From contig NC_087065.1 of NCBI RefSeq assembly GCF_963678635.1, positions 2,170,001 to 2,234,000 on the forward strand: DNA of 64,000 nucleotides, written 5' to 3'. The translations under genes were made by a program, and so were the position numbers. The notes below the pieces were generated by a model that was not told the DNA's origin, made no database searches, and saw nothing but the letters and a program-made list of their open reading frames with translations. This DNA comes from Symsagittifera roscoffensis (Eukaryota > Xenacoelomorpha > Acoela > Convolutidae). Of the stretch, positions 10,484-22,142 are shown one piece after another. Position 1 is the first letter of the stretch. The number at the start of each line of letters is the position of its first letter.

Positions 10484-12300
10484 ATGGTCAAACCTATCAC
10501 AACTCAGCTTTATTTCAAATATCTTTCCCTGCAATTCCCCAACTACGCTCCATTTTTGTACTTTGACCAAACAATTGAAGATACAGCAGCTTACAAACAA
10601 TCAAAACAGCAGCTAGCTGAGCTGTTCCTTTTTTCCGTAAGGATCTTCTGCCAGGGAGAATACTTGGAAAAAAATCTTTCATTTTTTTTAAATTTAATCA
10701 AGGCATTGATAAAACTTGTACCAACTCACCTACCTTTCAATTGGCTGTGTCCTCAGTTCAGCCAACCATTTCGGCCATCTTTTCTCCGTTTTCGGTTAAT
10801 CAGATTTTCTTCATGGATAACAGTTTTGAAATCAAAAAGTGAAGATGGAAAACGTAATGCAATTTCACGATCCATGTATTGCGAACTCATTGGTAAGGGA
10901 TCTTCTAACAGAGTGGAAAATATCACAATACAATGGTGACATCTCCAATGACATGATTGGTGCGGATAGTTTTCCTCGTGCACTGCAGAACGTTGGATAC
11001 TTCAAGGCTTTTTCCCGCTGTTCCCGCTTTTTATGCACATAAAAAATCTGATTCATACCTCAAATCTTTTTTCCCTGCTGTTTCATGCAGTTCCCTTATT
11101 TTAAACTTTTCAAGACAAAAGTGGAACCTATCCAACCTATCCACTCACCTTCTAACTAACAGCCTGCACTTTCTTCGAACCCTTTTCCCGCTTTTTGTAT
11201 TCAACAGGATAATCGTGAAGCATATCACAATTACCCTAGTTTTAAAATGCATATACCTCCGACGCTCCAATCTCTTATTGACAAGCACTTGAAGATAAAG
11301 CGGGTACGATCCGAGACTTAATTGGCATGTTCAACTTCATTTGTAAGAATCATCTGTCAGAGTGGAAACTAGTGCGAAGAAAACTCTTAGCTTGCTCTTT
11401 ATACTCATCAAGACTGTGATTGAGTTTATTCCAACTCGTTTTTGTTTCAAATGTCTGTCCTTCCAAATCTGCCGCGCCCATCCGCCATCCTTTCTCAATT
11501 TCCTTTTAATCAGATCCTCTTATGAATAGTAGTTATGAATTAAAAACTGAAGATTTGAAAACCATGGAACTTTAACGCTGATTCAACTTTATGGATCTTC
11601 TGCTATATTGGAAAATATAGCAAGACAATAGTGACATCTCAAAATGCGTTAGTGCTTAGGACATGTTTTCTCTTGCACTGTATACTAGCGAACTTTCCAC
11701 GCATTTCCGCGCTGTTTCCTTCTGTTTCCGGCTTTTTAAACTCAATAAAACTTACACTAACTTAATTTTTCCCGCTGCTTCTTGTTTTTTGAACTCATCG
11801 TACCTTGTGAAACAAATCGCGGCTCTTTTCCAGTTCCCGGGACTGGAAAAGAGCCCAAATCACAACTGACTTTTTTTTCCAAGACCATGCTTAATTACCG
11901 AAGTTCTTTACCGCTCTTTGTGCACAATAGGACAACGGACGGTGAAGCACATCACAGCTCACCTACTTTTCAAATACATATCCATTCGATTGCACCATCC
12001 GACGCTCCGTTTTCATACTGTTTGCAACCTTTTGAAGATAAAGCAGTTACGATTCGAGACTTAGCTGAGCTGTTCAACTTCATACGTAAAAATCATCCGC
12101 CAGAGTGGAGAATAATGGAAGGAAAATTCATACCCGTTCTTTCTTCTCATCAAGTCGATGATGGAACTTATCCCAACTCACGTTTCAAGTGCCCGTCTTT
12201 CCAATGCCGCCATCCTACGCTCCATGTTTGGAAATTGAACAACCCCTTAAAAATAAAGATGCTACCAATCGAGAGTTAGCTGAATTTTTTTTACTTTTCC
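10484..12300. repeat. Degenerate tandem array of ~730-bp units with internal sub-repeat
   Basis: Equivalent landmarks (a TATCACAACTCA / TTTCAAATA block) recur at about 10494, 11223 and 11953, a period of 729-730 bp. Unit 1 and unit 2 are alignable over most of their length; unit 3 is cut short near 12300. Within each unit a related block returns 210-230 bp later (about 10725, 11433 and 12178), so each unit is a doublet plus a distinct filler. Copies are strongly diverged. Open frames in unit 1 (10484-10939) and unit 3 (11782-12279) are short and differ in frame, so coding function is doubtful. I do not recognise the unit. Confidence 0.7.
11821..11855. repeat. Perfect 14-bp hairpin
   Basis: GGCTCTTTTCCAGT and its exact reverse complement ACTGGAAAAGAGCC are separated by the 7-nt loop TCCCGGG. 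The hairpin lies near the end of array unit 2 and has no perfect counterpart in unit 1. Confidence 0.8.
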
Positions 12301-13689
12301 AGCGAAAACCTTCGCAATAAAAACTTGACCGATCACATTGGCATGGACAAATAGCTAGACCGTCTCAAGTGATGAAGTTACGCTAGTCTATCCTAATGCC
12401 GTCGTGACAGATGAAGCTAAGTCAGCTAAATCTGAGCTTGCTTATTTTGGCAAAATGCAAAAGGCACAGAACATCCTTAAAATTTTTGATCACCACATTG
12501 TCCACAACCAAAGAAGCATGATCCGGAAACAAAATCAAGAATGCCTCAAACATTTCAAACCTTGTTGGTGTTTTCAACTAGTTATCATGAGAGTGTATCT
12601 CAATTCGATCTTAAGAAGACATCGTTGTTTAAACCAGGCTTTCAAAAAACTACCAGCAAAGATGAATGGGTCTTGGATAATGAACACGGTCAAAAAAATT
12701 TGTATCACTTTACTTTATTATAATTCAACGAAAAATTGAGAGAAAAAGTGGAAACATGCGAGCACCTGCTCACTAACGCTTGTAAGATTTCCAAATTTTA
12801 AAGTTCATGTGGCGGTGATGGACAAAAGTTACAAAATTTCATTTTTCAAGAGCAACATATTCACATTGATAAGGAATCGAACCCTTCAATATCCTCCTTG
12901 TAAGGTTTTTAAAGGCCAATGCGGCCTTTGAAATTGCAATATTTTTAGAAATAAAAATGCAACTCAGTCTGCTAAATTTGTCGCTTAATAGAAATTAGAC
13001 CTTTTCTGCTTGCAACTTGATCATTCGTTTCGAAGTTGCATTAGAGTTCAAAAACGCACCAAAACCAAGGTGAGAGCTCACATAACAAAGCGCTGCACGG
13101 TTCAAAACTCGTTTTTTTACCCAATGAATAACACCTATAGGGTCAATTTAACTTAAAATCGATCCTGGGAGCACCAAAAAGTACCCAAACCTACTAAAAG
13201 TTTCAAGAAACTTTCTGTAAATGCGGAAGGACTACTCGAATTTTCAAATAAAGCGTTTCTTCGGATACCGTCGCCACCAGTTTCGAAAAAAGGTGTGATT
13301 GTGCTGGTAGTCATTGGTGGTTGTATATGAAATTCTCCGATCAGCATCAGTTGTCTGGATCACTGTTAGAGTTGACTGTGAATGGAATACTTTCGAAGCA
13401 GATAATCACCACAAAGCAATTTGTAGCAACGGTAAAATCATTGGTGGAAAGGAACTACTCGTTTAAAGTTTAAAGTTTCGTTAAAAAGTGTATCAATGAA
13501 GCAGGGATTTTGTAAACGTCCGTGAAATTCAATTGTTGTGGCCGTCACGACAAAAAAACAATAATTTACAGTACTGCTCATTACACACAACTGCCCACAG
13601 AAACGATTGCTCTCTCGCGCAGTTAACATCTCTCAAAAAAATTCGATGAAAGCATATGACTAGCATGGACGATCTTGACAAAAGATACT
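12301..13689. other. Unassigned stretch between array and BEL/Pao remnant
   Basis: No gene is recognised. A 111-codon open frame (12404-12739, plus) encodes a Lys/His/Gln-rich segment without a known motif. The rest is broken in all frames. Given the BEL/Pao RT that starts near 13690 on the same strand, this stretch may be the decayed gag/protease part of that element, but I cannot show it. Confidence 0.3.
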
Positions 13690-14681
13690 TCGATCCTGTT
13701 GAACCACAGGATCTACATAAACATATTACGAGTTCATCTACGATTCCGACAATTCAAGTTCGCAGTTCTCACTGATATAGAAGAATTGTTTTTGCAAGTA
13801 GGTGTATTAGCTTTTGAAAAACCATAATTTTGTGCTCTTGCGGCTGGAGAGCCCTAAATTGAATCAGTCTCTTTCGCTGCTCAATATTTTGTAACTTTGG
13901 CAAAAATGCAATCCAGAAAACCACCCTCGATAATGTCGGAACGTATCACGCAACTGTAGGTGCAGTCCTTGTGAACTTCTGCGTTGGTGATTTCCTTTTG
14001 TGTTCCGACCTCGTTAAAATTTTGGGTCTAAGAGGAAGTGAGCTAACTGAAATCCTTATCAGGTCTCCAGGAATGCTAGCTTTAATGAATCCCAATAGGA
14101 TTCAGAAACAGCTAGAAAAGTTGTTTTGGTTAAAGCCGTTGCTGCTACTTTGGAAATATCACGCATGTCTCAAGACTGAAATTAAATCATCATGTTGACA
14201 GTTTGCTGGTTAGTCGCGGAGTTAATCGATAAAACAAAAACTCAATGCACATTACGCAATGCACATTCCTTATTTTTTCCCTGTTTTTGACCCATAGCTT
14301 TTTGTAGCTTCGTGCATGATTCCTGCACGCCCGTCATTCAAAATAATTGACGCATATCTGGTTACAAACAAACTTGTTTTCGGGGGATGATCTGAACCAA
14401 TGTTTTCTTGACTAGCATATCGGGTTGCCACTTATAGGAAAATAGCTATCTTTCGCGCTGATTAAATTCGTCCTTTCGGTGCGTCTGAACTTGCGTTCTC
14501 GCTCTGTCACTATCAACAAAGCACGTTCAGCTTTTAGTTTTAGTGAAACTAGAGTCGGTCTCAAGAAACAGCCCTCAATACCAAAACTGTGGATACGAGA
14601 ACCGTTCAGAACTGACATCAAAAAAACTTTGATATTAAAAACGTATCGTACTTTCATGTGGACGGACAGCAGACTCGATTG
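13690..14681 (+). pseudogene. BEL/Pao retrotransposon pol remnant: RT and RNase H
   Basis: In shifting plus frames the sequence reads as BEL/Pao-type RT. There is an LRFRQFKF-TDIEELF block (13738-13800, first catalytic Asp) and a CVGDFLLCSD block at about 13980, where most relatives have YVDD. It continues with a degenerate FDP-LF connection (about 14285) and an RNase H segment (ETRVGLKKQPSIPKL, about 14545-14590, and FMWTDSR at 14656-14673). Homology stops after the WTDSR box, and the next expected block (VANRISEV) is found at 48956. The two parts therefore flank a nested insertion. Frameshifts and stops are frequent. Confidence 0.75.
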
Positions 14682-16740
14682 TGAAAAAGAAGAAGAAGGA
14701 AAAACTCAAATCGGAATATATGTGAAAACCGTTATCATTTATCTAAAAATGTTAAGGATTCAAAAACTTACAAAACTATCAATTAAAGACGTACATATTT
14801 TGCAATTTCGATTTTATAAAATAAAATGAATTACTTTTATAAAAAAAAATTGCAATTTCTTGAAGAGAAAATTATCGAGCGCAATATCAAATCTTCTCAG
14901 AGTCATGTCAAAACTCATTTTTGTCTTACAAGGCTTGTCGTTCGCGACTCTGGTTATTGTACAAAGCAAGGGTTGTCACATTTGATTTTTTGTTAAAACA
15001 TTTAGAAGCATTTTGTCTTTTTCTGACTGATCTAATGTTAGTTTCACAATGACTTGCTCCAGTAAGATATGTCAACAGTTGCTTTGAAATTTTTTCCACA
15101 GCAACAAGTTATCAGTTCATTTTAGCAAAAAAAAAACGAATAAAAGGAGCTTTAAAACTATCAAGAATTTTAAATAAAAAACTTTTTCATTGGCATTTGA
15201 AATTGTCTTCTGAAAGGGATATTGGCGTACAAAAAGCAGCAGAGCAGTATGATAAGACTGATAAAACTGACGATTGATAAAGTAATTTTTTTTGCGGAAA
15301 TGAGTGACGTTTCTGACAGGTTCCGTTTTGGAAAAGTGAAGGTTTTGAGCAATTTGATAGTTTTGTTTGATGTGTCGCGTCCACAATTAAATCTTTGCAA
15401 CAATGATACCTAGATCTTTCAACTTTTTCAAACGACAATTTATCAAGCGTAAAATCTTCAAACCTGTAACTAAAACGTAGAACTTTGGTTTGTGATGGGT
15501 GAAAAGTAAGGTCATTTAGAGTCGCTCACACTGAAAGGCTTTTTTTATCGAGTTGGGTTTTTCCAGGAATAGAATAGGAGTCAATTTTCAAGTCATTGCA
15601 GTAGAGAAAAACCTTACTTTTAAGAACAGTCAGCAAAGTAATTTGTAAGTAAAAGAAGACAGAGGCCGAAAACACTGCGACGTGGGATGCCCGAAGTCAA
15701 ATTAATTAAAACAGAAATAGATCAATTTTTTTACACCCTTTATCCGGTCATTCAAGTATTAAAAAATTTGTCAAACTTTACAAAAAATTTGTCAAAAAAT
15801 TTCAAAATTTCTATTGCAGAATATGTTGAGGTACGGAGTCAAAAGCTTTTTCACATCGAAGTTGGTAGACACAAGAAATTTTAGAATCTATATTGTCATG
15901 TAGCTCGTCAAAAAACAATAAATAATGCGTAAGGGTGCTCCCACATTAAATAGTCCCATGTTTTTCAGGGTTAATAAAGTTTTTTTTTTATTTCGGATAG
16001 ACAAAATTAAAAATAATAGGCTCCATTATCAAAAATTAATTTAGTAGAATAGTTATGGGCCGGTAGTTTTCAATTGTATTGGCTAAATCTGATATATAAT
16101 TAGGAACATCAAAGAAATTATTCCAGGTCGGTGGCTAGGTCAATTCTAACAGCTTAGCGCTAAAAAGATTAAAAGCAAGTGGCGATAGTAATTCGGCGTC
16201 TTCTTTTAGAACGATTTGATTGTGTTTGCTTTTTCATTATCGTTTTGCGTTGTCTTACCTGACCATGCCATGGTGGCAGGTAAACTTAGACAGGAATTAG
16301 ACTGCTTAGAGAAGTTCAGTAGTTGAGAACTTTTTTAAACTGTCAGCAAGTTTAACTTTTTTTAGAAACACGAACTTTGTCTAATTCATTAAAACTTTGT
16401 CTGATTCCGCGACTTAAAAAAATGGCTCTTTTAATCAATAGGCACGGTTTTTTTTCGAGGAAGAACTAACAATTAAAATTAGTTTTTACCAGAAGTGAAC
16501 GAATGCTCTACTAAATTATTGGAAAACTGAGATAACTAAATAAACTATCCAAATTTAAGTTGAAGAGTTTTTAATTCGCGTCATGATCAAATCAGCAACA
16601 TGGCCTGATAATGGAACCTGATCTAAACTATATTTTATGATTGGTTAAATTAGATATTTTACCACTGTAAAGTATTTAATATTAACCAATCATGATCCAT
16701 CTAACTAACAACCCACTTATTTGTAAGTGCTGAAATTACT
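14682..16740 (-). pseudogene. LINE (non-LTR retrotransposon) remnant, copy 1
   Basis: On the minus strand, in several frames, the sequence reads as a decayed non-LTR ORF2. There is a possible end of the endonuclease (SGHVADLIM, near 16600), the linker before RT, the KAFDSVPQHIL block (about 15865-15820), KVFLYCNDLKI (about 15617-15583, standing for the usual YADD box), a FHPSQTKVLRF block, and a thumb-like VLSYCSAAF (about 15270-15240). The 3' end is a TTC-rich tail next to BEL/Pao sequence at 14681. Many stops; the catalytic box is altered. The 5' end abuts the LTR of B at 16741. Confidence 0.75.
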
Positions 16741-17021
16741 TGTAATTTCAGCACCAGAGAGATTTGAATTTAACTTAGAAATTAGTTGTCTCTCCGAGAG
16801 AACTTCAGCAGCCGCAATAAACCAGTATACTCTAGATCTATTGAGCCTAGCAGAGACTAGTTAAACACCCTGAGACTAGAAAGTATAAGAGTAAGATTAG
16901 GATCGGTATTAGACTAAGAAGTTGCACGAATCTATCCGACCGAAAATAAGATAGCGTGACGAGCAGACGGTGTACCCTATCCGAAATTACTCTATGAGTT
17001 AACCACATCGGTCCTAACTCA
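16741..17021 (+). repeat. LTR of element B, copy 1 (5' side, 281 bp)
   Basis: Runs TGTAATTTCAG to CCTAACTCA. Equal-length copies lie at 21539-21819 and 48633-48913, differing by only 2-4 positions by eye. A TATAAGAG box (about 16886) and CAATAAACC are visible. The 13 bp just upstream (GTGCTGAAATTAC) are the exact inverse of the LTR start, forming a short palindrome across the boundary. No 5-bp target duplication matches the outer flank at 48914. Confidence 0.93.
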
Positions 17022-17023
17022 TC

Positions 17024-17033
17024 TGGTGCGACC
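17024..17033 (+). other. Primer-binding site of element B (copy 1)
   Basis: Two bases after the LTR end comes TGGTGCGACC. TGG is complementary to the CCA end of a tRNA, and the TCTCGAAT about 15 nt further on resembles a T-arm complement. The tRNA species is not assigned. The same site is at 21822-21831 in copy 2. Confidence 0.7.
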
Positions 17034-17110
17034 ATAAGTCTCGAATAAAACCTTATAGCTTAGATTTAACCAAAAATAGATTAGAATTTAGACAAAACAT
17101 TTTAAAAAAA

Positions 17111-17344
17111 ATGTTACACAATGATAATTTAATCGAAATGTCTCTACGACTCAATATATCAGAGCCGATATTCCGAACGATAACAGAACTACCCGGAATC
17201 GTAAGAAGACCTCGAACAAGAGACGACATACGACAAAGTAGAAACTTACCATCTAGTTATATGATTGTACGGCAAAAGCCAACACAAACTTTTATATTTA
17301 GAATCTTATTAGCAATGAATTTAGATTTTCATTTGCAAACATAA
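17111..17344 (+). CDS. Small leader ORF of element B, copy 1 (77 aa)
   Basis: Starts with ATG 90 nt after the PBS and encodes a basic 77-residue protein (RRPRTRDDIRQSR in the middle) without a recognised domain. Copy 2 (21909-22142) has the same length and two amino-acid differences (D5G and G29R). The codon region also contains GTAAGAAG (about 17199), a fair 5' splice-site match, so the stretch might serve as a leader exon rather than a gene. No homologue is recognised. Confidence 0.45.
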   Translation: MLHNDNLIEMSLRLNISEPIFRTITELPGIVRRPRTRDDIRQSRNLPSSYMIVRQKPTQTFIFRILLAMNLDFHLQT

Positions 17345-18276
17345 AATTTTGAAGTCAATCTTCATAATCATTTCAGGCGCTTAACAAAACTATTAATATA
17401 CAATAACGATTGATAAAAAGATCTCAGATCGTTTTCTTAAATTCTGCAGTCTTATATAAAACATGTTTGAAAAATATTTATTGAAAATCAAAACAAAAAT
17501 TAGTAGCATGACAATAAATTGTTAGTAATCATAAAATCATCTGTTGTCCCAGCTTCATCACCTAAACATAACAGCAATCATAAGCTCACTAATGACATTA
17601 AAAAACTAAACCTTTTTCTTAAATAAATTTAAACCATTTTAAAAACTTAAATTCACTTAATTTTAAAATCAGATCATCAAGGCTTATCCTTGGATCTTAA
17701 TTAATTTTTTATTTCACTAAATTTAAAACCTGATCATCAAGGCTTATCCTTGGATCAAAAAGAACAATTTTGTTCTCCCCCACCCACTTAGCAAGTATCT
17801 AACGCCCTCAAACGTCGATTCACTATCCAACCCTTTCAAAACACCCAAGACTAATAGAAATTTTTCAACAAAACAAACCATTCAAATTAGGATAAACAGT
17901 GAAGAACTTCGGTGATTCATCCTTCACTTGAAACCTCCTCTTACCAGACGCAGGATAAATCTTAGGCTTAGTAAGTTTAAAATAGTATCTAACGAACTAC
18001 TCGCGTTCTAATTATACCTGAACCTTGTGGAACGATTTACTATTCTCCAACCCTTGAACACAATCACTACCCCTAAGTAAGATTAAGTAAGTTAACACCT
18101 TAGCTTATACTAGCCACGAGAAAGTAAAAAATTATTCTTCGGAATCGATATACTTTTCTCTCCAACCCTGAACAAATAGACCCAGGTGGTTAAGCTAACC
18201 AAAAAATCGTAAGGACTAACAGTTTAAGAAAGTAGACATCATCTAACAACTTTTTGCATCCCTCATCCTAAACCTT
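17345..18276 (+). other. Long leader of element B, copy 1, with paired hairpins
   Basis: Non-coding stretch between the small leader ORF and the next ORF. It contains two copies of a stem-loop sequence (GATCATCAAGG-CTTAT-CCTTGGATC) at 17672-17696 and 17732-17756, 60 bp apart, inside a duplicated 60-bp block. The same pair is in copy 2 at 22467-22491 and 22527-22551. Such structures can act in packaging, dimerisation or translation control, but no role is shown here. Confidence 0.6.
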
Positions 18277-18763
18277 ATGTCATTCAAAAATCTAAGAAAA
18301 AAACAAACAATCGTTTTACACAACTGTGAAATAGATAACAAAAAATACGATCTTGTAATCACACCTCATACACAAACAGTTGAATATATTAGAACAAAAC
18401 GACATACAATAAAGAGAAAAATCATAAACAAACAAAGACAAATCACATGAAAAAGATTTTTAAAAAATAGAAACGCATTTTCAGAATCAGAAGCCAGCAA
18501 TTTAGATGAACTCTATAAACTAAAAGAATAAATTGATAAAAATTGTCCTATTCACGATCAATTATATTTTTCCGACCCAGAAACAACTTCAAATTCATCA
18601 AAAAGAGGAAAAAGAAGAATAAAAAAGCAATATAAACACAAACCAGTACACTTGTATAATTGGAATCAACCAATTAGACACATCGATAGTTATATATTAA
18701 CAGTCATTAAACGAAAAAATGAGCCACAGCCATACTCAAAGTGACGATAGTCCAGATGACGAA
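18277..18763 (+). pseudogene. Basic leader ORF of element B, copy 1, plus gag start
   Basis: Copy of the ORF described at 23069-23534. It is shorter here (ATG 18277, stop at 18448) and carries an additional stop (AAAGAATAAATTG near 18528, where copy 2 has AATCAATTG). The unit ends 15 codons into gag (ATG at 18719), where tandem duplication 1 begins again. It cannot make the full protein from this copy. Confidence 0.7.
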
Positions 18764-19314
18764 GAAATTAAATCATCATGTTGACAGTTTGCTGGTTAGT
18801 CGCGGAGTTAATCGATAAAACAAAATTTCAATGCACATTACGCAATGCACATTCCTTATTTTTTCCCTGTTTTTGACCCATAGCTTTTTGTAGCTTCGTG
18901 CATGATTCCTGCACGCCCGTCATTCAAAATAATTGACGCATATCTGGTTACAAACAAACTTGTTTTCGGGGGATGATCGAACCAATGTTTTCTTGACTAG
19001 CATATCGGGTTGCCACTTATAGGAAAATAGCTATCTTTCGCGCTGATTAAATTCGTCCTTTCGACATCTTAGTACGTCATATGTTTAGCAACAGCTAAGA
19101 AGATGTTTTCGGTGCGTCTGAACTTGCGTTCTCGCTCTGTCACTATCAACAAAGCACGTTCAGCTTTTAGTTTTAGTGAAACTAGAGTCGGTCTCAAGAA
19201 ACAGCCCTCAATACCAAAACTGTGGATACGAGAACCGTTCAGAACTGACATCAAAAAAACTTTGATATTAAAAACGTATCGTACTTTCATGTGGACGGAC
19301 AGCAGACTCGATTG
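18764..19314 (+). pseudogene. BEL/Pao RT-RNase H remnant, duplicated piece
   Basis: Second copy of 14178-14681, carried along by tandem duplication 1. It includes the RNase H open frame 19103-19462 (ETRVGLKKQPSIPKL, FMWTDSR) and the 43 bp missing from copy 1. Confidence 0.75.
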
Positions 19315-21538
19315 TGAAAAAGAAGAAGAAGGAAAAACTCAAATCGGAATATATGTGAAAACCGTTATCATTTATCTAAAAATGTTAAGGATTCAAAAAC
19401 TTACAAAACTATCAATTAAAGACGTACATATTTTGCAATTTCGATTTTATAAAATAAAATGAATTACTTTTATAAAAAAAAATTGCAATTTCTTGAAGAG
19501 AAAATTATCGAGCGCAATATCAAATCTTCTCAGAGTCATGTCAAAACTCATTTTTGTCTTACAAGGCTTGTCGTTCGCGACTCTGGTTATTGTACAAAGC
19601 AAGGGTTGTCACATTTGATTTTTTGTTAAAACATTTAGAAGCATTTTGTCTTTTTCTGACTGATCTAATGTTAGTTTCACAATGACTTGCTCCAGTAAGA
19701 TATGTCAACAGTTGCTTTGAAATTTTTTCCACAGCAACAAGTTATCAGTTCATTTTAGCAAAAAAAAAAACGAATAAAAGGAGCTTTAAAACTATCAAGA
19801 ATTTTAAATAAAAAACTTTTTCATTGGCATTTGAAATTGTCTTCTGAAAGGGATATTGGCGTACAAAAAGCAGCAGAGCAGTATGATAAGACTGATAAAA
19901 CTGACGATTGATAAAGTATTTTTTTTTTTGCGGAAATGAGTGACGTTTCTGACAGGTTCCGTTTTGGAAAAGTGAAGGTTTTGAGCAATTTGATAGTTTT
20001 GTTTGATGTGTCGCGTCCACAATTAAATCTTTGCAACAATGATACCTAGATCTTTCAACTTTTTCAAACGACAATTTATCAAGCGTAAAATCTTCAAACC
20101 TGTAACTAAAACGTAGAACTTTGGTTTGTGATGGGTGAAAAGTAAGGTCATTTAGAGTCGCTCACACTGAAAGGCTTTTTTTATCGAGTTGGGTTTTTCC
20201 AGGAATAGAATAGGAGTCAATTTTCAAGTCATTGCAGTAGAGAAAAACCTTACTTTTAAGAACAGTCAGCAAAGTAATTTGTAAGTAAAAGAAGACAGAG
20301 GCCGAAAACACTGCGACGTGGGATGCCCGAAGTCAAATTAATTAAAACAGAAATAGATCAATTTTTTTACACCCTTTATCCGGTCATTCAAGTATTAAAA
20401 AATTTGTCAAACTTTACAAAAAATTTGTCAAAAAATTTCAAAATTTCTATTGCAGAATATGTTGAGGTACGGAGTCAAAAGCTTTTTCACATCGAAGTTG
20501 GTAGGCACAAGAAATTTTAGAATCTATATTGTCATGTAGCTCGTCAAAAAACAATAAACAATGCGTAAGGGTGCTCCCACATTAAATAGTCCCATGTTTT
20601 TCAGGGTTAATAAAGTTTTTTTTTTTATTTCGGATAGACAAAATTAAAAATAATAGGCTCCATTATCAAAAATTAATTTAGTAGAATAGTTATGGGCCGG
20701 TAGTTTTCAATTGTATTGGCTAAATCTGATATATAATTAGGAACATCAAAGAAATTATTCCAGGTCGGTGGCTAGGTCAATTCTAACAGCTTAGCGCTAA
20801 AAAGATTAAAAGCAAGTGGCGATAGTAATTCGGCGTCTTCTTTTAGAACGACTAGTAACTTCAACAGCTGCGCAAAGGGTTGAGTCATCGCAACCAGAGA
20901 ACAAAATCTAAATATCAGAGCAGGAGAAGTTAGCATCCCCTTGAAAATTTTTTCTTGGTTCTCAAACATATCAAAAAGTTGTTTGGGCAGAAAAAATGAA
21001 CCAAAACACTGATTGATTGTGTTTGCTTTTTCATTATCGTTTTGCGTTGTCTTACCTGACCATGCCATGGTGGCAGGTAAACTTAGACAAGAATTAGACT
21101 GCTTAGAGGAGTTCAGTAGTTGAGAACTTTTTTTAAACTGTCAGCAAGTTTAACTTTTTTTAGAAACACGAACTTTGTCTAATTCATTATAACTTTGTCT
21201 GATTCCTCGACTTAAAAAAATGGCGCTTTTAATCAATAGGCACGGTTTTTTTTCGAGGAAGAACTAACAATTAAAATTAGTTTTTACCAGAAGTGAACGA
21301 ATGCTCTACTAAATTATTGGAAAACTGAGATAACTAAATAAACTATCCAAATTTAAGTTGAAGAGTTTTTAATTCGCGTCATGATCAAATCAGCAACATG
21401 GCCTGATAATGGAACCTGATCTAAACTATATTTTATGATTGGTTAAATTAGATATTTTACCACTGTAAAGTATTTAATATTAACCAATCATGATCCATCT
21501 AACTAACAACCCACTTATTTGTAAGTGCTGAAATTACT
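19315..21538 (-). pseudogene. LINE remnant, copy 2 (longer)
   Basis: Second copy of the minus-strand LINE remnant. It retains the segment 20855-21012 lost from copy 1, so the minus ORF 21068-20772 is open here. That ORF contains a NEKANTINQCFGSFF motif, typical of the region just before the RT domain of LINE ORF2, and continues toward the RT fingers. Motifs KAFDSVPQ, KVFLYCNDLKI and VLSYCSAAF follow at lower coordinates. Confidence 0.78.
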
Positions 21539-21819
21539 TGTAATTTCAGCACCAGAGAGATTTGAATTTAACTTAGAAATTAGTTGTCTCTCCGAGAGAA
21601 CTTCAGCAGCCGCAATAAACCAGTATACTCTAGATCTATTGAGCCTAGCAGAGACTAGTTAAACACCCTGAGACTAGAAAGTATAAGAGTAAGATTAGGA
21701 TCGGTATTAGACTAAGAAGTTGCACGACTCTATCCGACCGAAAATAAGATAGCGTGACGAGCAGACGGTGTACCCTATCCGAAATTACTCTATGAGTTAA
21801 CCACATCGGTCCTTACTCA
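21539..21819 (+). repeat. LTR of element B, copy 2 (5' LTR attached to the body)
   Basis: Second 5'-side LTR, 281 bp, with the same palindromic upstream neighbour as copy 1. This is the LTR contiguous with the complete leader, gag and pol of B, so it is the best candidate for the functional 5' LTR. The PBS TGGTGCGACC follows at 21822. Confidence 0.93.
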
Positions 21820-21908
21820 TCTGGTGCGACCATAAGTCTCGAATAAGAACTTATAGCTTATATTTAACCAAAAATAGATTAGAATTTAGACAAAACATTT
21901 TAAAAAAA

Positions 21909-22142
21909 ATGTTACACAATGGTAATTTAATCGAAATGTCTCTACGACTCAATATATCAGAGCCGATATTCCGAACGATAACAGAACTACCCAGAATCGT
22001 AAGAAGACCTCGAACAAGAGACGACATACGACAAAGTAGAAACTTACCATCTAGTTATATGATTGTACGGCAAAAGCCAACACAAACTTTTATATTTAGA
22101 ATCTTATTAGCAATGAATTTAGATTTTCATTTGCAAACATAA
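21909..22142 (+). CDS. Small leader ORF of element B, copy 2 (77 aa)
   Basis: Same ORF as 17111-17344 with two amino-acid differences, in the copy attached to the body of B. It has a basic centre with repeated arginines, no membrane segment and no recognised domain. It precedes all other ORFs and begins about 90 nt after the PBS. Confidence 0.45.
   Translation: MLHNGNLIEMSLRLNISEPIFRTITELPRIVRRPRTRDDIRQSRNLPSSYMIVRQKPTQTFIFRILLAMNLDFHLQT

Larger units (their letters stand above)
14178..18763. repeat. Tandem duplication 1, copy 1 (4586 bp)
   Basis: Nearly identical to 18764-23554. It starts GAAATTAAATC and runs through the end of the BEL/Pao RT, the LINE remnant, an LTR of element B, the B leader and the first gag codons. 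The junction GACGAAGA|AATTAAATC has 2-4 bp of microhomology. This copy lacks 43 bp of RNase H sequence near 14478 and about 160 bp of LINE sequence near 16216 that copy 2 keeps. Both fit losses in copy 1 after duplication. Confidence 0.92.

Noticed and set aside
14479-14829. 116-codon ORF as a conserved unknown gene (identical in two places)
   Set aside because: Identity reflects the recent tandem duplication. The first part reads as BEL/Pao RNase H and the rest is the antisense of the LINE tail.
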